A DNA stretch of 64,000 nucleotides from Tabrizicola sp. GTDB lineage: Bacteria > Pseudomonadota > Alphaproteobacteria > Rhodobacterales > Rhodobacteraceae. The DNA lies in assembly GCF_022842145.1 (NCBI RefSeq), contig NZ_JALHQD010000001.1, positions 6,127-70,126 on the forward strand. Direction: 5' to 3'. The notes beneath the pieces were generated by a model. That model was not told where the DNA came from. It searched no databases and saw only the letters and a list, made by a program, of their open reading frames with translations. Shown here in pieces: positions 40,366 through 49,995 of the stretch; position 1 is the stretch's first letter; each line of letters begins with the position of its first letter. Made by a program: the position numbers and the translations under genes.

Positions 40366-40719
40366 TCAACGAGGAAGCAGGGTCTGCATCTGTCCCGAGG
40401 CCCAGAGGGTCACCGGGTCCGCTTGCATCAGCCAGGCGCCGACGGGATCGAACCCGTCGCCTGCCGCCAGGGCGCTGACGCGGCTTTCATAAGTCTGGGC
40501 ACCCACATAGTAGTGGATCACGCCCTTGATCCCGGTGCCGACGGCCAGCACCAGCACCAGCGGCTTGACCAGCTTCAGCAGGCGGGACCCACCGCGGTGC
40601 GCACCCTTGCGCCCCAGCGTGCCAGCGGCTTCGAAACCGTAACCCTTGGCATGGGATTTCTCGATCCGCGAAACGCGGCTGTAGAAGTCGTTAAGATTTG
40701 GATCAACCCACATTTTCAT
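40366..40719 (-). CDS. Hypothetical protein with one membrane helix
   Basis: The 117-residue protein starts MKMWVDPNLNDFYSRVSRIE. A basic segment (KGAHRGGSRLLKLVKP) precedes a transmembrane helix at about residues 52-66, and a soluble C-terminal part follows. The arrangement suggests an inner-membrane protein with an N-terminal cytoplasmic part. I do not recognise the family. It is convergent with the DUF1127 gene, separated by its terminator. Confidence 0.7.
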   Translation of the reverse strand: MKMWVDPNLNDFYSRVSRIEKSHAKGYGFEAAGTLGRKGAHRGGSRLLKLVKPLVLVLAVGTGIKGVIHYYVGAQTYESRVSALAAGDGFDPVGAWLMQADPVTLWASGQMQTLLPR

Positions 40720-40818
40720 TACTCCAGGTGGCAGCCCTGATAAGAATTTTTTGCCGCACAGATATGGCGAAATTGCGGCACGTTCATCTGCCGTTAATGA
40801 TACAGCCGTTTGTCCGCC

Positions 40819-41712
40819 CTATTGTCCACCAACTGCGGGCTTTTGTAGAACAAGCGTGGACCATTCGCCGATATCGTCCCTATTGTTCAGGACCATCCCG
40901 GAACCCACGTAAGCCGACGTCACCGAATCTGCTTGCACAGATAGAAGACCCGACAGGATGGCTCTACCACCAGTTGCAAGGTGAGTCGCGATGGCTGGCG
41001 CCAGCTCGATCAAGGGGCCCTTCAGGATGTTCGCGAAGACCAGATCATAGGGTCCGGCCGCCTTGATTCGGGCATGATCCAGGCCCGCCGCCTCCAGGCA
41101 TTCGATCCGGCCCTGCAGCCCGTTGATGGCGACATTGGCTTCGGCCACGTCCACCGCGACCCGGTCGATGTCGCTGGCGATCACCAGCGCATCCGGCAGC
41201 GTAGCCGCCGCCGCCATCGCCAGCACCGCCGTGCCGCACCCGATGTCCACGACTTTCGCCGGGCGCCAGCCCTCGGTCAGCAGCCGGTCGAAGGCCTTCA
41301 GACAGCCCAGGGTCGTGCCGTGATGTCCGGTCCCGAAGGCCACCGTCGCCTCGATCTGCAACGGCACCCGGTCGGCCCCTTGCGGCACCTTGTCGGCGTC
41401 ATGGCTGCCATAGACGAAGAATCGCCCCGCCTCGACGGGGGACAGCTCGCGCCGGACATGGGCGACCCAGTCCACCTCGGGCAGTTCGGACACGGCAAAG
41501 GGCCGCGCCCCGAAGGCCGTCGCCAGCACCTCCAGCATCACCCCGTCCGGAGCTTCCAGGAAATAACCGCCGACCTCCCACAGGCCCGACCCATCCTCGA
41601 TCTCGAAGACCCCCACGCCTGTCGGTTCGGGTGTCATCCGTTCCATCGCGGCGGCCAGCGACTGGGCGGCCTCTTCACCGGGAAGCGTCGTCAGGGCGGA
41701 ATAGGTTGGCAT
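40819..41712 (-). CDS. prmA: Ribosomal protein L11 methyltransferase
   Basis: A 297-residue SAM methyltransferase. Motif I is VVDIGCGTAVLAMA, preceded by EATVAFGTGHHGTT, which is diagnostic of PrmA, and followed by VFANILKGPLIELAP. It trimethylates ribosomal protein L11. It is monocistronic between a hypothetical gene and msrA. Confidence 0.95.
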   Translation of the reverse strand: MPTYSALTTLPGEEAAQSLAAAMERMTPEPTGVGVFEIEDGSGLWEVGGYFLEAPDGVMLEVLATAFGARPFAVSELPEVDWVAHVRRELSPVEAGRFFVYGSHDADKVPQGADRVPLQIEATVAFGTGHHGTTLGCLKAFDRLLTEGWRPAKVVDIGCGTAVLAMAAAATLPDALVIASDIDRVAVDVAEANVAINGLQGRIECLEAAGLDHARIKAAGPYDLVFANILKGPLIELAPAIATHLATGGRAILSGLLSVQADSVTSAYVGSGMVLNNRDDIGEWSTLVLQKPAVGGQ

Positions 41713-41811
41713 GGCGTGGCACTCCTTTGCCCTCGCCCTTACGCGCCGCGGACCAGCCGTTCAAGCCGGTCCGACCTTCCGCCCCCGCGAAGTCCTGCAG
41801 AAACCGGGCTC

Positions 41812-42465
41812 TCAGACCCGCACGCCGGTCCCGATCGGGCAGGTCACACCCGTCCCGCCCACACCGCAATAGCCGCCCGGGTTCTTCGCCAGGTACTGCT
41901 GGTGATAGTCCTCGGCAAAGAAGAACTCCGGCACGTCCACGATCTCGGTCGTGATCGGCCCCATCCCCGCCGCCTTCAGCGCCTGCTCATACACCGCTTT
42001 CGAGGCCTTGGCGGCCTCCATCTGCTCGGGGCTGTAGGTATAGATCCCCGACCGGTAGGTGGAGCCCACGTCATTGCCCTGCCGCATCCCCTGCGTCGGG
42101 TCATGGCCTTCCCAGAACAGCTTCAACAGCCCCTCATAGCTGATGACCGCCGGATCATGGATCACCCGCACAACCTCGTTGTGCCCGGTCAGCTGCGTGC
42201 AGGTCTCCTTGTAGGTCGGGTTCGGAGTATACCCGCCCGCATAGCCCACCATCGTCAGCCACACGCCCGGCACCTGCCAGAACTTCCGCTCCACGCCCCA
42301 GAAGCAGCCCATCCCGAACATCGCCTCTTCCATGCCCTCAGGCACCGGCGATTTCAGCGGGATGCCCGACAGGAAATGCGTCTCGGCCGTCGGCAACGGC
42401 TCGGCCCGCCCCGGAAGGGCATCCTCGGGACGAACCATTTCCATCGACTTGCGGGTGAAGAACAT
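41812..42465 (-). CDS. msrA: Peptide methionine sulfoxide reductase MsrA
   Basis: The 217-residue protein has the catalytic motif GCFWGVE (Cys54) and the conserved [20 protein letters not shown] and [12 protein letters not shown] segments. Cysteines in GGYCGV and GVTCP near the C-terminus probably resolve the sulfenic acid. It repairs oxidised methionine. The ATG at 42465 has a GGAGGT site; a much longer upstream open frame antisense to the MFS gene is not used. Confidence 0.96.
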   Translation of the reverse strand: MFFTRKSMEMVRPEDALPGRAEPLPTAETHFLSGIPLKSPVPEGMEEAMFGMGCFWGVERKFWQVPGVWLTMVGYAGGYTPNPTYKETCTQLTGHNEVVRVIHDPAVISYEGLLKLFWEGHDPTQGMRQGNDVGSTYRSGIYTYSPEQMEAAKASKAVYEQALKAAGMGPITTEIVDVPEFFFAEDYHQQYLAKNPGGYCGVGGTGVTCPIGTGVRV

Positions 42466-42557
42466 CTGCGGACCTCCATTGTCTGATCGGAATATAGCGC
42501 CTGCGACGGCTTGCCCAAGCCCGGATGCCTCCGCATCACCGAGCCTTGACCCGACGG

Positions 42558-43790
42558 TCACTCCGCCGCCACCGGCAACCCGCGCGAAAACACCGTCTCC
42601 ATCCCCGGCTCCGGATGCCGCGGGATCAGGCAGATCAGCCCGAAGGCCACCAGCGCCATCCCGGCCCCCAGAAGGAACACATAGTCCGGAGAAGTCGCCC
42701 ACAGATAGCCCAGCGCCGCCGGCAGGAACACCGCCGCGATATGGTTGATCGTGAAGGCCACCGCCGCCGTCGGCGCGATGTCGCGCGGATCGGCGATCTT
42801 CTGGAAATAGGTCTTCAGGCTGAAACTCAGCGCAAAGAACAGCTGGTCCAGAATATAAAGCCCGCCCGCGATCACGATCCCCCAGCCGAACCAGTAAATC
42901 CCGCCATAGGCCAGGAAGACCAGCGTCAGCCCGATATACTCGAACCCCATCACATTCCGCTCGCCATACTTGCCCAGCGCCCGCCCCATCACCGGCGCCA
43001 CCGCCATGTTGATCAGGTAATTGCAGAGCAGAAGCAGCGTCATCTCCGAGACTTTCATCCCGAACCGCTCCACCATCATGAACCCGGCAAAGACCACAAA
43101 GATCTGCCGCCGCGCCCCGGCCATGAACTGCAGTGCGTAATACAGCCAATACCGCCGCCGCAGCACCATATGCCGGTGCTGCAGGTGCGGGCTTTGGAAC
43201 TGCGGATAGGCCAAGGCCGCAAAGAGCACGATCACAATCGTCAACCCGCCCGAGGCCATGTACACCGTGTTGTAGTCCAGCCCCAGACTGTCCCACAGCG
43301 CGACAATTGCCCCGTATGCCGCCAGCGACGCCCCCGCCCCCACCGCCACGATCCGCCCCAGCACGATAGGGGCGCGCGCCTTGTCGATCCATTGCAATTG
43401 CAGCGACTGGTTCACCGTCTCGAAGTAATGAAACCCGATCGACGACAAAAGCGTCATCACCAGCAGCCCGGAAAACGAGGTGAACCACCCCGTCACCGCC
43501 GTCGCAGCCCCCAGCAGCGCCAGCATCACCAGCGCCAGCACCTGCTCGCGCACCGCCAGCAGGATGACGATCACCACCACCGCCAGCAGCCCCGGAATCT
43601 CCCGCACCGTGTGCAGCCAGCCGATCTCCTTGCCCGTGAAGGCCGCCACCTCGATGACGAAGTTGTTCAGCAGCGCCGACCAGGTCGCGAAACTCAAGGG
43701 CATCGCCGCCGCCATGAGGTAGAGCAGCGCCTCCGGCCGCCGCCACGCAGGCAGGCGATGGGTCTCGGACAGAGGTATGGGGCTGGACAT
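42558..43790 (-). CDS. MFS transporter
   Basis: The 410-residue protein has about twelve hydrophobic segments in two halves of the major facilitator fold, including [17 protein letters not shown] near residue 225. Conserved MFS sequence motifs are weak. The substrate is unknown. It is transcribed on the same strand as msrA, 92 bp upstream. Confidence 0.87.
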   Translation of the reverse strand: MSSPIPLSETHRLPAWRRPEALLYLMAAAMPLSFATWSALLNNFVIEVAAFTGKEIGWLHTVREIPGLLAVVVIVILLAVREQVLALVMLALLGAATAVTGWFTSFSGLLVMTLLSSIGFHYFETVNQSLQLQWIDKARAPIVLGRIVAVGAGASLAAYGAIVALWDSLGLDYNTVYMASGGLTIVIVLFAALAYPQFQSPHLQHRHMVLRRRYWLYYALQFMAGARRQIFVVFAGFMMVERFGMKVSEMTLLLLCNYLINMAVAPVMGRALGKYGERNVMGFEYIGLTLVFLAYGGIYWFGWGIVIAGGLYILDQLFFALSFSLKTYFQKIADPRDIAPTAAVAFTINHIAAVFLPAALGYLWATSPDYVFLLGAGMALVAFGLICLIPRHPEPGMETVFSRGLPVAAE

Positions 43791-43980
43791 GCGCCGGACT
43801 TAGCGAAAACGGGGGCCAAGGCAAACCCAAACCTTGTGCCCCGCACAATCCGCACCGCGCCCGTGACCCCGTCCCCGGATACCGCCCCGCCTGTTCGACG
43901 GCCCCAGGGACGGAAGAGTTGCCTGACGGCAATCAGTCGTGTTTGCTGGTCGCGCAGAACTGGGGACGGGAACAGAGCCA

Positions 43981-44322
43981 ATGCCGAACCGGCGCAAGAT
44001 GGGACCGGGTGACTGGTTGACCGCCACTGCCTTCCTCGCAATGGGGCTGTTCCTCGGGCTGGCCCTGGCCAACATGGTACTCCTCGTCGGAACGGCGTCC
44101 TGGCCCATCATCATCCTCATCCCCCTCCTCTTCGCCGGGGTCCTCGTGTTCGACAGTCTGCTCGGCAGGCTGTTCGGGCGGTTCTTTCCCAGCGGCGTCC
44201 GACCGGCCTCCCATCCTGCACCCAAAGAGCGCCGGCCGCTGGTCCTGCTTCTCAGCCTGCCCGCCGGCCTTGTCATCGGCGTGGTCGGCGCCCGGTTCGG
44301 GCTGGACGATCTCCTCCTCTAG
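43981..44322 (+). CDS. Small hypothetical membrane protein
   Basis: A 113-residue protein with three hydrophobic segments (about 12-35, 38-60 and 84-104). I use the ATG at 43981; an in-frame GTG at 43939 is possible. It is divergent from the MFS transporter and 60 bp upstream of the DUF6958-like gene. Family not recognised. Confidence 0.6.
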   Translation: MPNRRKMGPGDWLTATAFLAMGLFLGLALANMVLLVGTASWPIIILIPLLFAGVLVFDSLLGRLFGRFFPSGVRPASHPAPKERRPLVLLLSLPAGLVIGVVGARFGLDDLLL

Positions 44323-44382
44323 CCTGTCCGGCCCCGGCCCGGCACAGACTTCACCCCCCTTTCCCGACTGGAGGAACCCGCC

Positions 44383-44673
44383 ATGTCCGAGAAGATCGAG
44401 GTCGAAAACGTCGGCCAACCCGGCAAGACCTACAAGGTCGACGCCGCAAAATACGCCGAGATGCGCAAGGCCGTTCTTACCGTCACGCCCTCCGAACCCC
44501 CCGGCCTCACCCCCGCCGAGATCATTGAAGCCGGCAAACCCCACCTCTCCGGACCCCTCTTCCCCGGCGGCGAGACCGCAGGCTGGTGGGTCAAATGCGT
44601 GCAACTTGATCTGGAGGCGAAGGGCGTGTTGAAGCGCGCGCCGAAAGCTCCGGTGCGGTTGTGGCAAACCTGA
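44383..44673 (+). CDS. DUF6958-like small protein
   Basis: A 96-residue soluble protein with strong ribosome-binding site GGAGG. The phrases VDAAKYAEMRKAVL, PGLTPAEI and GWWVKCVQLDLEAKGV are those I recall for the DUF6958 family, which has no known function. The C-terminal half looks like a small winged helix with a KRAPKAPVRLW end. Confidence 0.7.
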   Translation: MSEKIEVENVGQPGKTYKVDAAKYAEMRKAVLTVTPSEPPGLTPAEIIEAGKPHLSGPLFPGGETAGWWVKCVQLDLEAKGVLKRAPKAPVRLWQT

Positions 44674-44689
44674 TAACACGATGCCCAAG

Positions 44690-44892
44690 CTTCCTTCCCT
44701 TGCCCGGAATCAAGGGCGAAGCCCGCCGGGCAGCGCCCGACCGCCCCCTCGGGCGGGCGCTTCTGCACCGTCAGCCGCAGAACCTCGGTGGGAGGATTTG
44801 AACCATAAAGTGCCTAGACAGCCGTCGCTGCGCCCACCCGGCGGTCAGGCGTTGCCCTGTGTCCAATCATAACTCGAAGGGTCGCCAAATAT
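44690..44892. repeat. Composite intergenic repeat (inverted relative to 48863-48914)
   Basis: No gene is seen. Positions 44697-44738 (core CCCGGAATCAAGG ... CCGCCGGGC) match the reverse complement of 48865-48914. A second piece, CCCTCGGGCGGGCGC at 44747-44761, resembles 48687-48701. GGTGGGAGGATTTGAACC at about 44789 resembles a TCCTCC/GGAGGATTT element present near 48803. It is a mosaic of short palindromic units with no coding capacity. Confidence 0.5.
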
Positions 44893-44917
44893 GGTAGGGT
44901 GCGCTACAGCGCACCTT
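44893..44917. repeat. GTAGGGTG palindrome, copy 3
   Basis: GGTAGGGTGCGC, loop TACA, then GCGCACCTTC, 31 bp upstream of the PIN-like gene start. It is part of the same intergenic cluster as the composite repeat. Confidence 0.75.
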
Positions 44918-44947
44918 CGGCTTGCCGTAAAGAGGGCCCGCCCTATT

Positions 44948-45553
44948 ATGAAACTCACACTTGACTGGAATTGCTTGATCGAGCTTGAAGAATGTAGAGC
45001 GCAGGCACCTTATGTTACTGAACTTGTCGCAATGCATCGGAAGGGGAAGTTTGAAGTCGCGCTCCTTGCGGCCTCGGCGTCTGAAAACTCCAAGTCCAAG
45101 CAGTTTCCGGGAAACGCTTCACTTTTTCACCAACGAGTTTCAGCCCTTGGACTGCAGGATCTTCCTATGGTGCGGATGCCAGGCATCATTGGTCTCAGCT
45201 ATTGGGATTTCTGCTACCGTGTTGAAGATGGTGAGAAATTCGAGCGTGATATGGATGCTCTTTGGGCTACAATTGCTCCCAAAGTTCCACGCAAGCCATC
45301 GGAGCATCTTCCCAACGGAGTGGCGCTAACCGATCAGGCCATCCAGTCAGAAGCGCTTTGGAAGTGGCGAAATACTTGGTGTGATGTTATTTCTGCTTAC
45401 TCGCATATCCATGAGGGTAGAGACATCTTCGTGACCAACAATACCAGTGACTTTCAGAAAAACGCCCTCCGTCTATCAGAACTTGGTATGCAACATATTT
45501 CCACGCCTGTTGAAGCCTTAGATTTGGTAGATCGAATTAAACGGACGCCTTAG
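44948..45553 (+). CDS. PIN-like protein, AT-richer singleton
   Basis: The 201-residue protein has a PIN-like layout: Asp6 in TLDWNCLIELEE at the N-terminus, Asp146 in WCDVISAY, and FVTNNTSDFQ (Asp168) followed by STPVEAL near the C-terminus. PIN proteins are metal-dependent ribonucleases, many of them toxins. No antitoxin gene is adjacent. The base composition is clearly AT-richer than the neighbours and codons differ, which suggests recent acquisition. I start at 44948; upstream in-frame codons lie in the palindromic repeat. Confidence 0.65.
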   Translation: MKLTLDWNCLIELEECRAQAPYVTELVAMHRKGKFEVALLAASASENSKSKQFPGNASLFHQRVSALGLQDLPMVRMPGIIGLSYWDFCYRVEDGEKFERDMDALWATIAPKVPRKPSEHLPNGVALTDQAIQSEALWKWRNTWCDVISAYSHIHEGRDIFVTNNTSDFQKNALRLSELGMQHISTPVEALDLVDRIKRTP

Positions 45554-45595
45554 AACTCCCTGCGACCCGGATGGCCCGCAAGTCGCACCACCCCC

Positions 45596-47806
45596 TCACA
45601 AGAAACTCTGCGGATCAATATCCACCGCCAGCCGCAAATCCCTCGGCAGCTTGAACTGAGCCAGCCACTCCGCAAGCGCCGCCTGCAGTGGAGCCCCCTT
45701 CTCTGCCTTCACCAGAAGCCGCACCCGATGCCGCCCCCGCACCCGGGCAATCGGAGCCGGTGCCGGCCCCCAGACCTCCGCACCGATTCGCCGCAAAGGC
45801 TCGGTCCGACGCGCCAACTCGGACCCGAAGTCGAACACCTGCGCCACGTCGGTCGAGGACAGGATGATACCCGCCATCCGCCCGTAAGGTGGCACGCCTG
45901 CGACCCGCCGCTCCGCCGCCTCGGCCCGCCAGAAGGCCTCCTCGTCGCCGCCAAGGATCGCCCGGATCACCGGATGCTCTGGCTGGTGGGTCTGGAGCCA
46001 GGCCTCGCCCTTCCGCTCCGCCGTCCGCCCCGCCCGACCCGCGACCTGGCGCATCAGCTGAAACGTCCGCTCCGCCGCGCGCAGGTCCGACCCCTGCAGC
46101 CCAAGGTCCGCGTCGATCACCCCCACCAGCGTCAGAAGGGGAAAGTTGTGCCCCTTCGCCACGATCTGCGTGCCGATGATGATGTCCGCCCCACCCGCCG
46201 CAATCGCCGCGATCTGCTCTTTCAGCGCGCGGGCCGAGCCAAACAGGTCCGACGACAGCACCGCCACCCGAGCCTCCGGAAACCGCGCCGCGACCTCCTC
46301 GGCCAGCCGCTCAACCCCCGGCCCGACGGCGGCCATCCGGCCCTCCACCCCACAGGCAGGACAGGCCAAAGGCACCGGCTTCGTCGCGCCGCACTGGTGG
46401 CAGACCAGCCGCTTCTGGAACCGATGCTCCACCATCCGCGCGTCGCAGTGGTCGCAGCCCACCTGATGCCCGCAAGCCCGGCAGAGCGTCACCGGCGCGA
46501 ACCCCCGGCGGTTCAGGAACAACAGCGCCTGCTCCCCCCGCTTGACCACCGCGTCGACCTTCGCGGCCAGGGTCGGCGAAATCCACTTGTCCCCCGGCAG
46601 CCGTTCGGCCCGCATGTCGATCGCCCGCATCTCCGGCATCTCTGCCGCCCCGAACCGGGATCCCAGATCCAGCCGCTGATACTTCCCCGCCTCGACATTC
46701 GCCCAGGTCTCAAGCGACGGCGTCGCCGAGGCCAGCACCACCGCACACCCACAGACCGCCGCCCGCAACACCGCCATGTCCCGCGCGTTGTAGAGGACCC
46801 CCTCCTCCTGCTTGTAGGAGGTGTCGTGCTCCTCATCGACGACGATCAGGCCCAGGTCCTGGAACGGAAGGAACAGCGCTGACCGCGCACCCACCACCAA
46901 CCCGGCCTCCCCTTCCGCCGCCATCTTCCACAGCCGCCGCCGTTCCGTCATCGTGACCCCGGAGTGCCACTCCGCCGGCCGCGCGCCGAACCGCGCCTCG
47001 ACCCGCGTCAGAAACTCCGCCGTCAGCGCGATCTCCGGCAGCAGCACCAAGGCCTGCCGCCCGGCCCGCAGACACTCCGCCACCGCCTCAAGATAGACCT
47101 CGGTCTTCCCCGACCCCGTCACCCCCTTCAACAGCGTCGCCGAATACCCCCCCAACGCCACCGCCGCGACCAAGGCATCCCCCGCCGCAACCTGCTCCCC
47201 CTGCAGCCGAACCCCGACGCCCGCCGACAGCCGGGGGTACGGAGTATCCCGCGGCGCGTCCTCCTCCGCCACCACCCCCAGCTTCACCAGCCCCTTCACG
47301 ACCGACGCGCCACAGGCCGCCGCCTCCGCCAGCTCCCCCAGCGTCACCGGAGCCCCGCCAAACGCCCGCAACGCCTCCACCACCCGGTGCCGCGCCTCGG
47401 TCAGACTGTTCGGCACCGCCCCCGCCAGCCGGTACACCCGCCGCACCGAGGCCGGCTCCCCAAGCCCCGGAGTCCGTGTCGCCAGCCGCAGCATCGCCGG
47501 CAGCGGCGTCAGCGTGTACTCCGCCGCCCGCGCCAGGAACGACCGCAGCTCGAACCGCATCGGCCGCGCATCCAGCACCCGCCCGACAGGCCGCACCTTC
47601 GCAGGGTCCCACCCCCCGACGCCCGGCCCCCACACGACCCCCAGCACGCGCCGCGGCCCCAAGGGCACCTCGACGAAATCCCCGTCCCCGCAGCCCCCCT
47701 CCGGCGCGCGATAGTCCAGCACCCGCCCCAAAGGCTCCGTCGTCAGCACCCCGACCAGATCACCCGCCTGATAGACCCGGTCCGCCACCTGAAACCTTTC
47801 GCTCAT
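45596..47806 (-). CDS. priA: Primosomal protein N' (replication restart helicase PriA)
   Basis: The 736-residue superfamily 2 helicase has Walker [13 protein letters not shown] (near 229-240), DEEH ([13 protein letters not shown]), ATPSLETW and a zinc-binding module with four CxxC pairs ([14 protein letters not shown] and CHQCG ... CPACG). It restarts stalled replication forks. It is divergent from the fsa-type gene with 92 bp between them. Confidence 0.97.
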   Translation of the reverse strand: MSERFQVADRVYQAGDLVGVLTTEPLGRVLDYRAPEGGCGDGDFVEVPLGPRRVLGVVWGPGVGGWDPAKVRPVGRVLDARPMRFELRSFLARAAEYTLTPLPAMLRLATRTPGLGEPASVRRVYRLAGAVPNSLTEARHRVVEALRAFGGAPVTLGELAEAAACGASVVKGLVKLGVVAEEDAPRDTPYPRLSAGVGVRLQGEQVAAGDALVAAVALGGYSATLLKGVTGSGKTEVYLEAVAECLRAGRQALVLLPEIALTAEFLTRVEARFGARPAEWHSGVTMTERRRLWKMAAEGEAGLVVGARSALFLPFQDLGLIVVDEEHDTSYKQEEGVLYNARDMAVLRAAVCGCAVVLASATPSLETWANVEAGKYQRLDLGSRFGAAEMPEMRAIDMRAERLPGDKWISPTLAAKVDAVVKRGEQALLFLNRRGFAPVTLCRACGHQVGCDHCDARMVEHRFQKRLVCHQCGATKPVPLACPACGVEGRMAAVGPGVERLAEEVAARFPEARVAVLSSDLFGSARALKEQIAAIAAGGADIIIGTQIVAKGHNFPLLTLVGVIDADLGLQGSDLRAAERTFQLMRQVAGRAGRTAERKGEAWLQTHQPEHPVIRAILGGDEEAFWRAEAAERRVAGVPPYGRMAGIILSSTDVAQVFDFGSELARRTEPLRRIGAEVWGPAPAPIARVRGRHRVRLLVKAEKGAPLQAALAEWLAQFKLPRDLRLAVDIDPQSFL

Positions 47807-47898
47807 TCACCGTTTGGGCTAAACCGCGACCCGAGAGCATTCAACCCCCGCGCGGCACCTTCCGCAACCGCCGCCGCCTTCCGACCCAGGAGCCCCCC

Positions 47899-48552
47899 AT
47901 GAAATTCTTCATCGACACCGCCGACGTCGACGCCATCCGTGAGCTGCACGACCTCGGCATGGTGGACGGCGTCACCACGAACCCGTCCCTGATCCTGAAA
48001 TCCGGCCGCAACATCCTGGAAGTCACCAAGGAAATCTGCAGCTTCGTCTCCGGCCCCGTTTCCGCCGAAGTCGTGGCGCTGAAAGCCGAGGACATGATCG
48101 CCGAGGGCCGCAAGCTGGCCGAGATCGCCCCGAACATCGCCGTCAAGGTCCCGCTGACCTGGGACGGCCTCAAGACCTGCAAGGTCCTGTCGGGTGAGGG
48201 CTTCATGGTCAACGTCACGCTCTGCTTTTCCGCCAACCAGGCCCTGATCGCCGCCAAGGCCGGGGCGACCTTCATCTCGCCCTTCATCGGGCGTCTGGAC
48301 GACATCAATCTCGAAGGCCTCGACCTGATCGGCGACATCCGCACGATCTATGACAACTACGACTTCGAGACCCAGATCCTCGCCGCCTCGATCCGCACCG
48401 CCAACCACGTCAAGGACTGCGCCCTGATCGGAGCCGACGTCATCACCGCCCCCCCGGCCGTGATCAAGGCGCTGGCGAGCCATGTGCTGACCGACAAGGG
48501 GCTGGACCAGTTCACGGCGGATTGGGCGAAGACGGGTCAGAAGATCATCTGA
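47899..48552 (+). CDS. fsa: Fructose-6-phosphate aldolase/transaldolase, short (TalC/FSA) type
   Basis: The 217-residue TIM-barrel enzyme starts [20 protein letters not shown]. The Schiff-base lysine is Lys83 in IAVKVPLT. It belongs to the short transaldolase group common in Rhodobacteraceae, so function may be transaldolase in the pentose phosphate pathway rather than FSA. The ATG at 47899 gives the family length; upstream in-frame codons overlap priA antisense. Confidence 0.93.
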   Translation: MKFFIDTADVDAIRELHDLGMVDGVTTNPSLILKSGRNILEVTKEICSFVSGPVSAEVVALKAEDMIAEGRKLAEIAPNIAVKVPLTWDGLKTCKVLSGEGFMVNVTLCFSANQALIAAKAGATFISPFIGRLDDINLEGLDLIGDIRTIYDNYDFETQILAASIRTANHVKDCALIGADVITAPPAVIKALASHVLTDKGLDQFTADWAKTGQKII

Positions 48553-48562
48553 CGCGGCCACC

Positions 48563-48590
48563 GTAGGGTGCGCATTCATTGCGCACCACT
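48563..48590. repeat. GTAGGGTG palindrome, copy 4
   Basis: GTAGGGTGCGCA, loop, TGCGCACCACTAC, 11 bp after the fsa stop codon. It forms a stem of about nine base pairs and ends with CTAC, the complement of its own GTAG. Confidence 0.75.
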
Positions 48591-48637
48591 ACCGCACTGC
48601 TACGCCCACACACCCATAGGTCGGGCTTCAGACTCCC

Positions 48638-48667
48638 GTAGGGTGTGCATTCATTGCGCACCTCTAC
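48638..48667. repeat. GTAGGGTG palindrome, copy 5
   Basis: GTAGGGTGTGCA, loop TTCAT, TGCGCACCTCTAC. It shares the loop with copy 4 (74 bp away), so the pair may derive from a local duplication. Confidence 0.75.
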
Positions 48668-48802
48668 CACACAGGGCCGCGCCCTCCCTCGGGTGGGCGC
48701 AAACCCCGCCAGTTCTGCGCACTTTATCCCTCAACCCCTCCCACCGCAGTTCTGCGCGTGACACGTCAAGAGCGCCCTCCCGGGGGGGTGATGAGCGAAA
48801 AG

Positions 48803-48823
48803 AAATCCTCCGGTGGAGGATTT
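48803..48823. repeat. Perfect hairpin AAATCCTCC-GGT-GGAGGATTT
   Basis: A perfect 9-bp inverted repeat with a 3-nt loop. It is surrounded by GAAAAG and CCGCGAAG, giving a larger imperfect stem. It resembles small REP-like elements; no T-run follows. Confidence 0.7.
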
Positions 48824-48947
48824 CCGCGAAGAACGCCCGGCCCGTGGCCGGGCAGTGGGAGAGGGCGCGGCCCGGCGGCGCAAGCGCCTTGATTCCGGGC
48901 CAAGGGGCGCTGCCGTCTGACCTCCATGAGCGCGACAAGCCCCAATC

Positions 48948-48970
48948 GTAGGGTGTGCTACAGCGCACCA
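48948..48970. repeat. GTAGGGTG palindrome, copy 6
   Basis: GTAGGGTGTGC, loop, GCGCACCATC. It has the loop TACA as in copy 3 and lies about 95 bp downstream of the DUF5677-like gene stop (which is on the minus strand). Confidence 0.75.
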
Positions 48971-49063
48971 TCCACGATGCATTTCCCGGATCGCAACATC
49001 CACCGAAAGCTTGTGCCAATGCGCCGGTCATCACCCCTGAAGAGCTTAAGTGCTTTGCAAGCT

Positions 49064-49924
49064 TCAAGAAAAATAGTCAGGTAATTGCCGCTGCATGTCC
49101 TCTGGTACAAACTGTTTGAGTGCCGAAAATGCTTGCTTGTCGACGGCCTCCAATTCAGGGAATTGTGCTAGGGTTTTTGCGAGAACCCTCGCAACGGCAG
49201 CGCTAGAAAGGCAGGTGGAAAACAGAACGCTCTCAAAGTGTGACATCAGATGGTCTGACACACTTGCAGGCTGCACAAATGTTCCGTTGAAGTCCTCGTA
49301 ACTGTATAAGGAGCCATGAATTATTTCAGAACTCAAGTCAAAGATCATTCCTTCAACTCCTCCAAAAAATAATCCTGCACTGCCATCTCTATTCGTCACT
49401 TCTGCGATCATGTCCCCCCGGCTTTCGTCAAAGCAACGATCGCTTCTCTTTCCGGAGAAGGCCTTGATCGCTTCCTGAACCTTCGGATGACGACGCGAAA
49501 TGCGCGGATGTCGGTCAACTCTAAGTAAATGCAGCCCCGCTTTCTGGACCTTAGTCTGGGAGTAAAACGCCTTGAATATCGAGTATTGGGTGGCTCGCTC
49601 CGCGCGCTGCCCCTCATCAAGGGCAGTAAAGGCAGCAACAAGACAACTTTCATAGTAAACACGAGAGAGTGCTATGGCTTCTCGGACATTTAGACTAAGT
49701 TGTTCTGTCAACCGCAGAATTGCGTGGAGAGTACCGAGTGCAGACAACAAATGAGCAGATACCACTCGGAATTGGTTTCTCCTAAGTTCGTTATCCTTGC
49801 GCGCCCCAATCAGAATCATCGATAAATTCGCTCGATTCAGGAGGTGCGCCAATTTGTGAAGATCGGCCACGGCGACCGAGTGATCTTCCCTCTGGTGCTG
49901 ATCCAGTGATATCCTATCCATCAA
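49064..49924 (-). CDS. AT-richer hypothetical protein, DUF5677-like
   Basis: The 286-residue protein is soluble and largely helical, with the segments VYYESCLVAAFTALDE and FDLSSEIIHGSLYSYEDF, which recall DUF5677 helical-bundle proteins of unknown function. Base composition is much AT-richer than neighbouring genes. It is flanked by the palindrome-rich interval downstream and by 71 bp of AT-rich DNA upstream. Transfer from another genome is likely. Start is MMDRIS at 49924 (or 49921). No partner gene is adjacent. Confidence 0.6.
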   Translation of the reverse strand: MMDRISLDQHQREDHSVAVADLHKLAHLLNRANLSMILIGARKDNELRRNQFRVVSAHLLSALGTLHAILRLTEQLSLNVREAIALSRVYYESCLVAAFTALDEGQRAERATQYSIFKAFYSQTKVQKAGLHLLRVDRHPRISRRHPKVQEAIKAFSGKRSDRCFDESRGDMIAEVTNRDGSAGLFFGGVEGMIFDLSSEIIHGSLYSYEDFNGTFVQPASVSDHLMSHFESVLFSTCLSSAAVARVLAKTLAQFPELEAVDKQAFSALKQFVPEDMQRQLPDYFS

Positions 49925-49995
49925 TCGATTATTATGGCCTGTATTCAGCGGTTGTCAATTTACCGGCGAACCCGCGTTTAGTCTCGAATACCCCC

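Larger units (their letters stand above)
48553..49063. other. Gene-free 511 bp interval rich in palindromic repeats
   Basis: No coding gene is supported here. It carries three GTAGGGTG palindromes (48563, 48638, 48948), a perfect TCCTCC/GGAGGA hairpin at 48803-48823, a GCCCGGCC/GGCCGGGC hairpin at about 48836-48854 and the composite element at 48863-48914. It separates the fsa gene from the AT-richer DUF5677-like gene. Confidence 0.7.

Noticed and set aside
42466-43932. Upstream extension of the msrA frame into the MFS region
   Set aside because: It runs through the MFS coding region in another frame; the ATG at 42465 has a good ribosome-binding site and the correct MsrA length.
44690-48970. 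Repeat clusters as ends of an insertion sequence or transposon
   Set aside because: No transposase or target-site duplications are visible, and priA and the fsa-type gene between the clusters are core genes.
48553-49063. Possible CRISPR array in the repeat-rich interval
   Set aside because: Repeats are unequal in spacing and differ in sequence, with no regular spacers and no cas genes.
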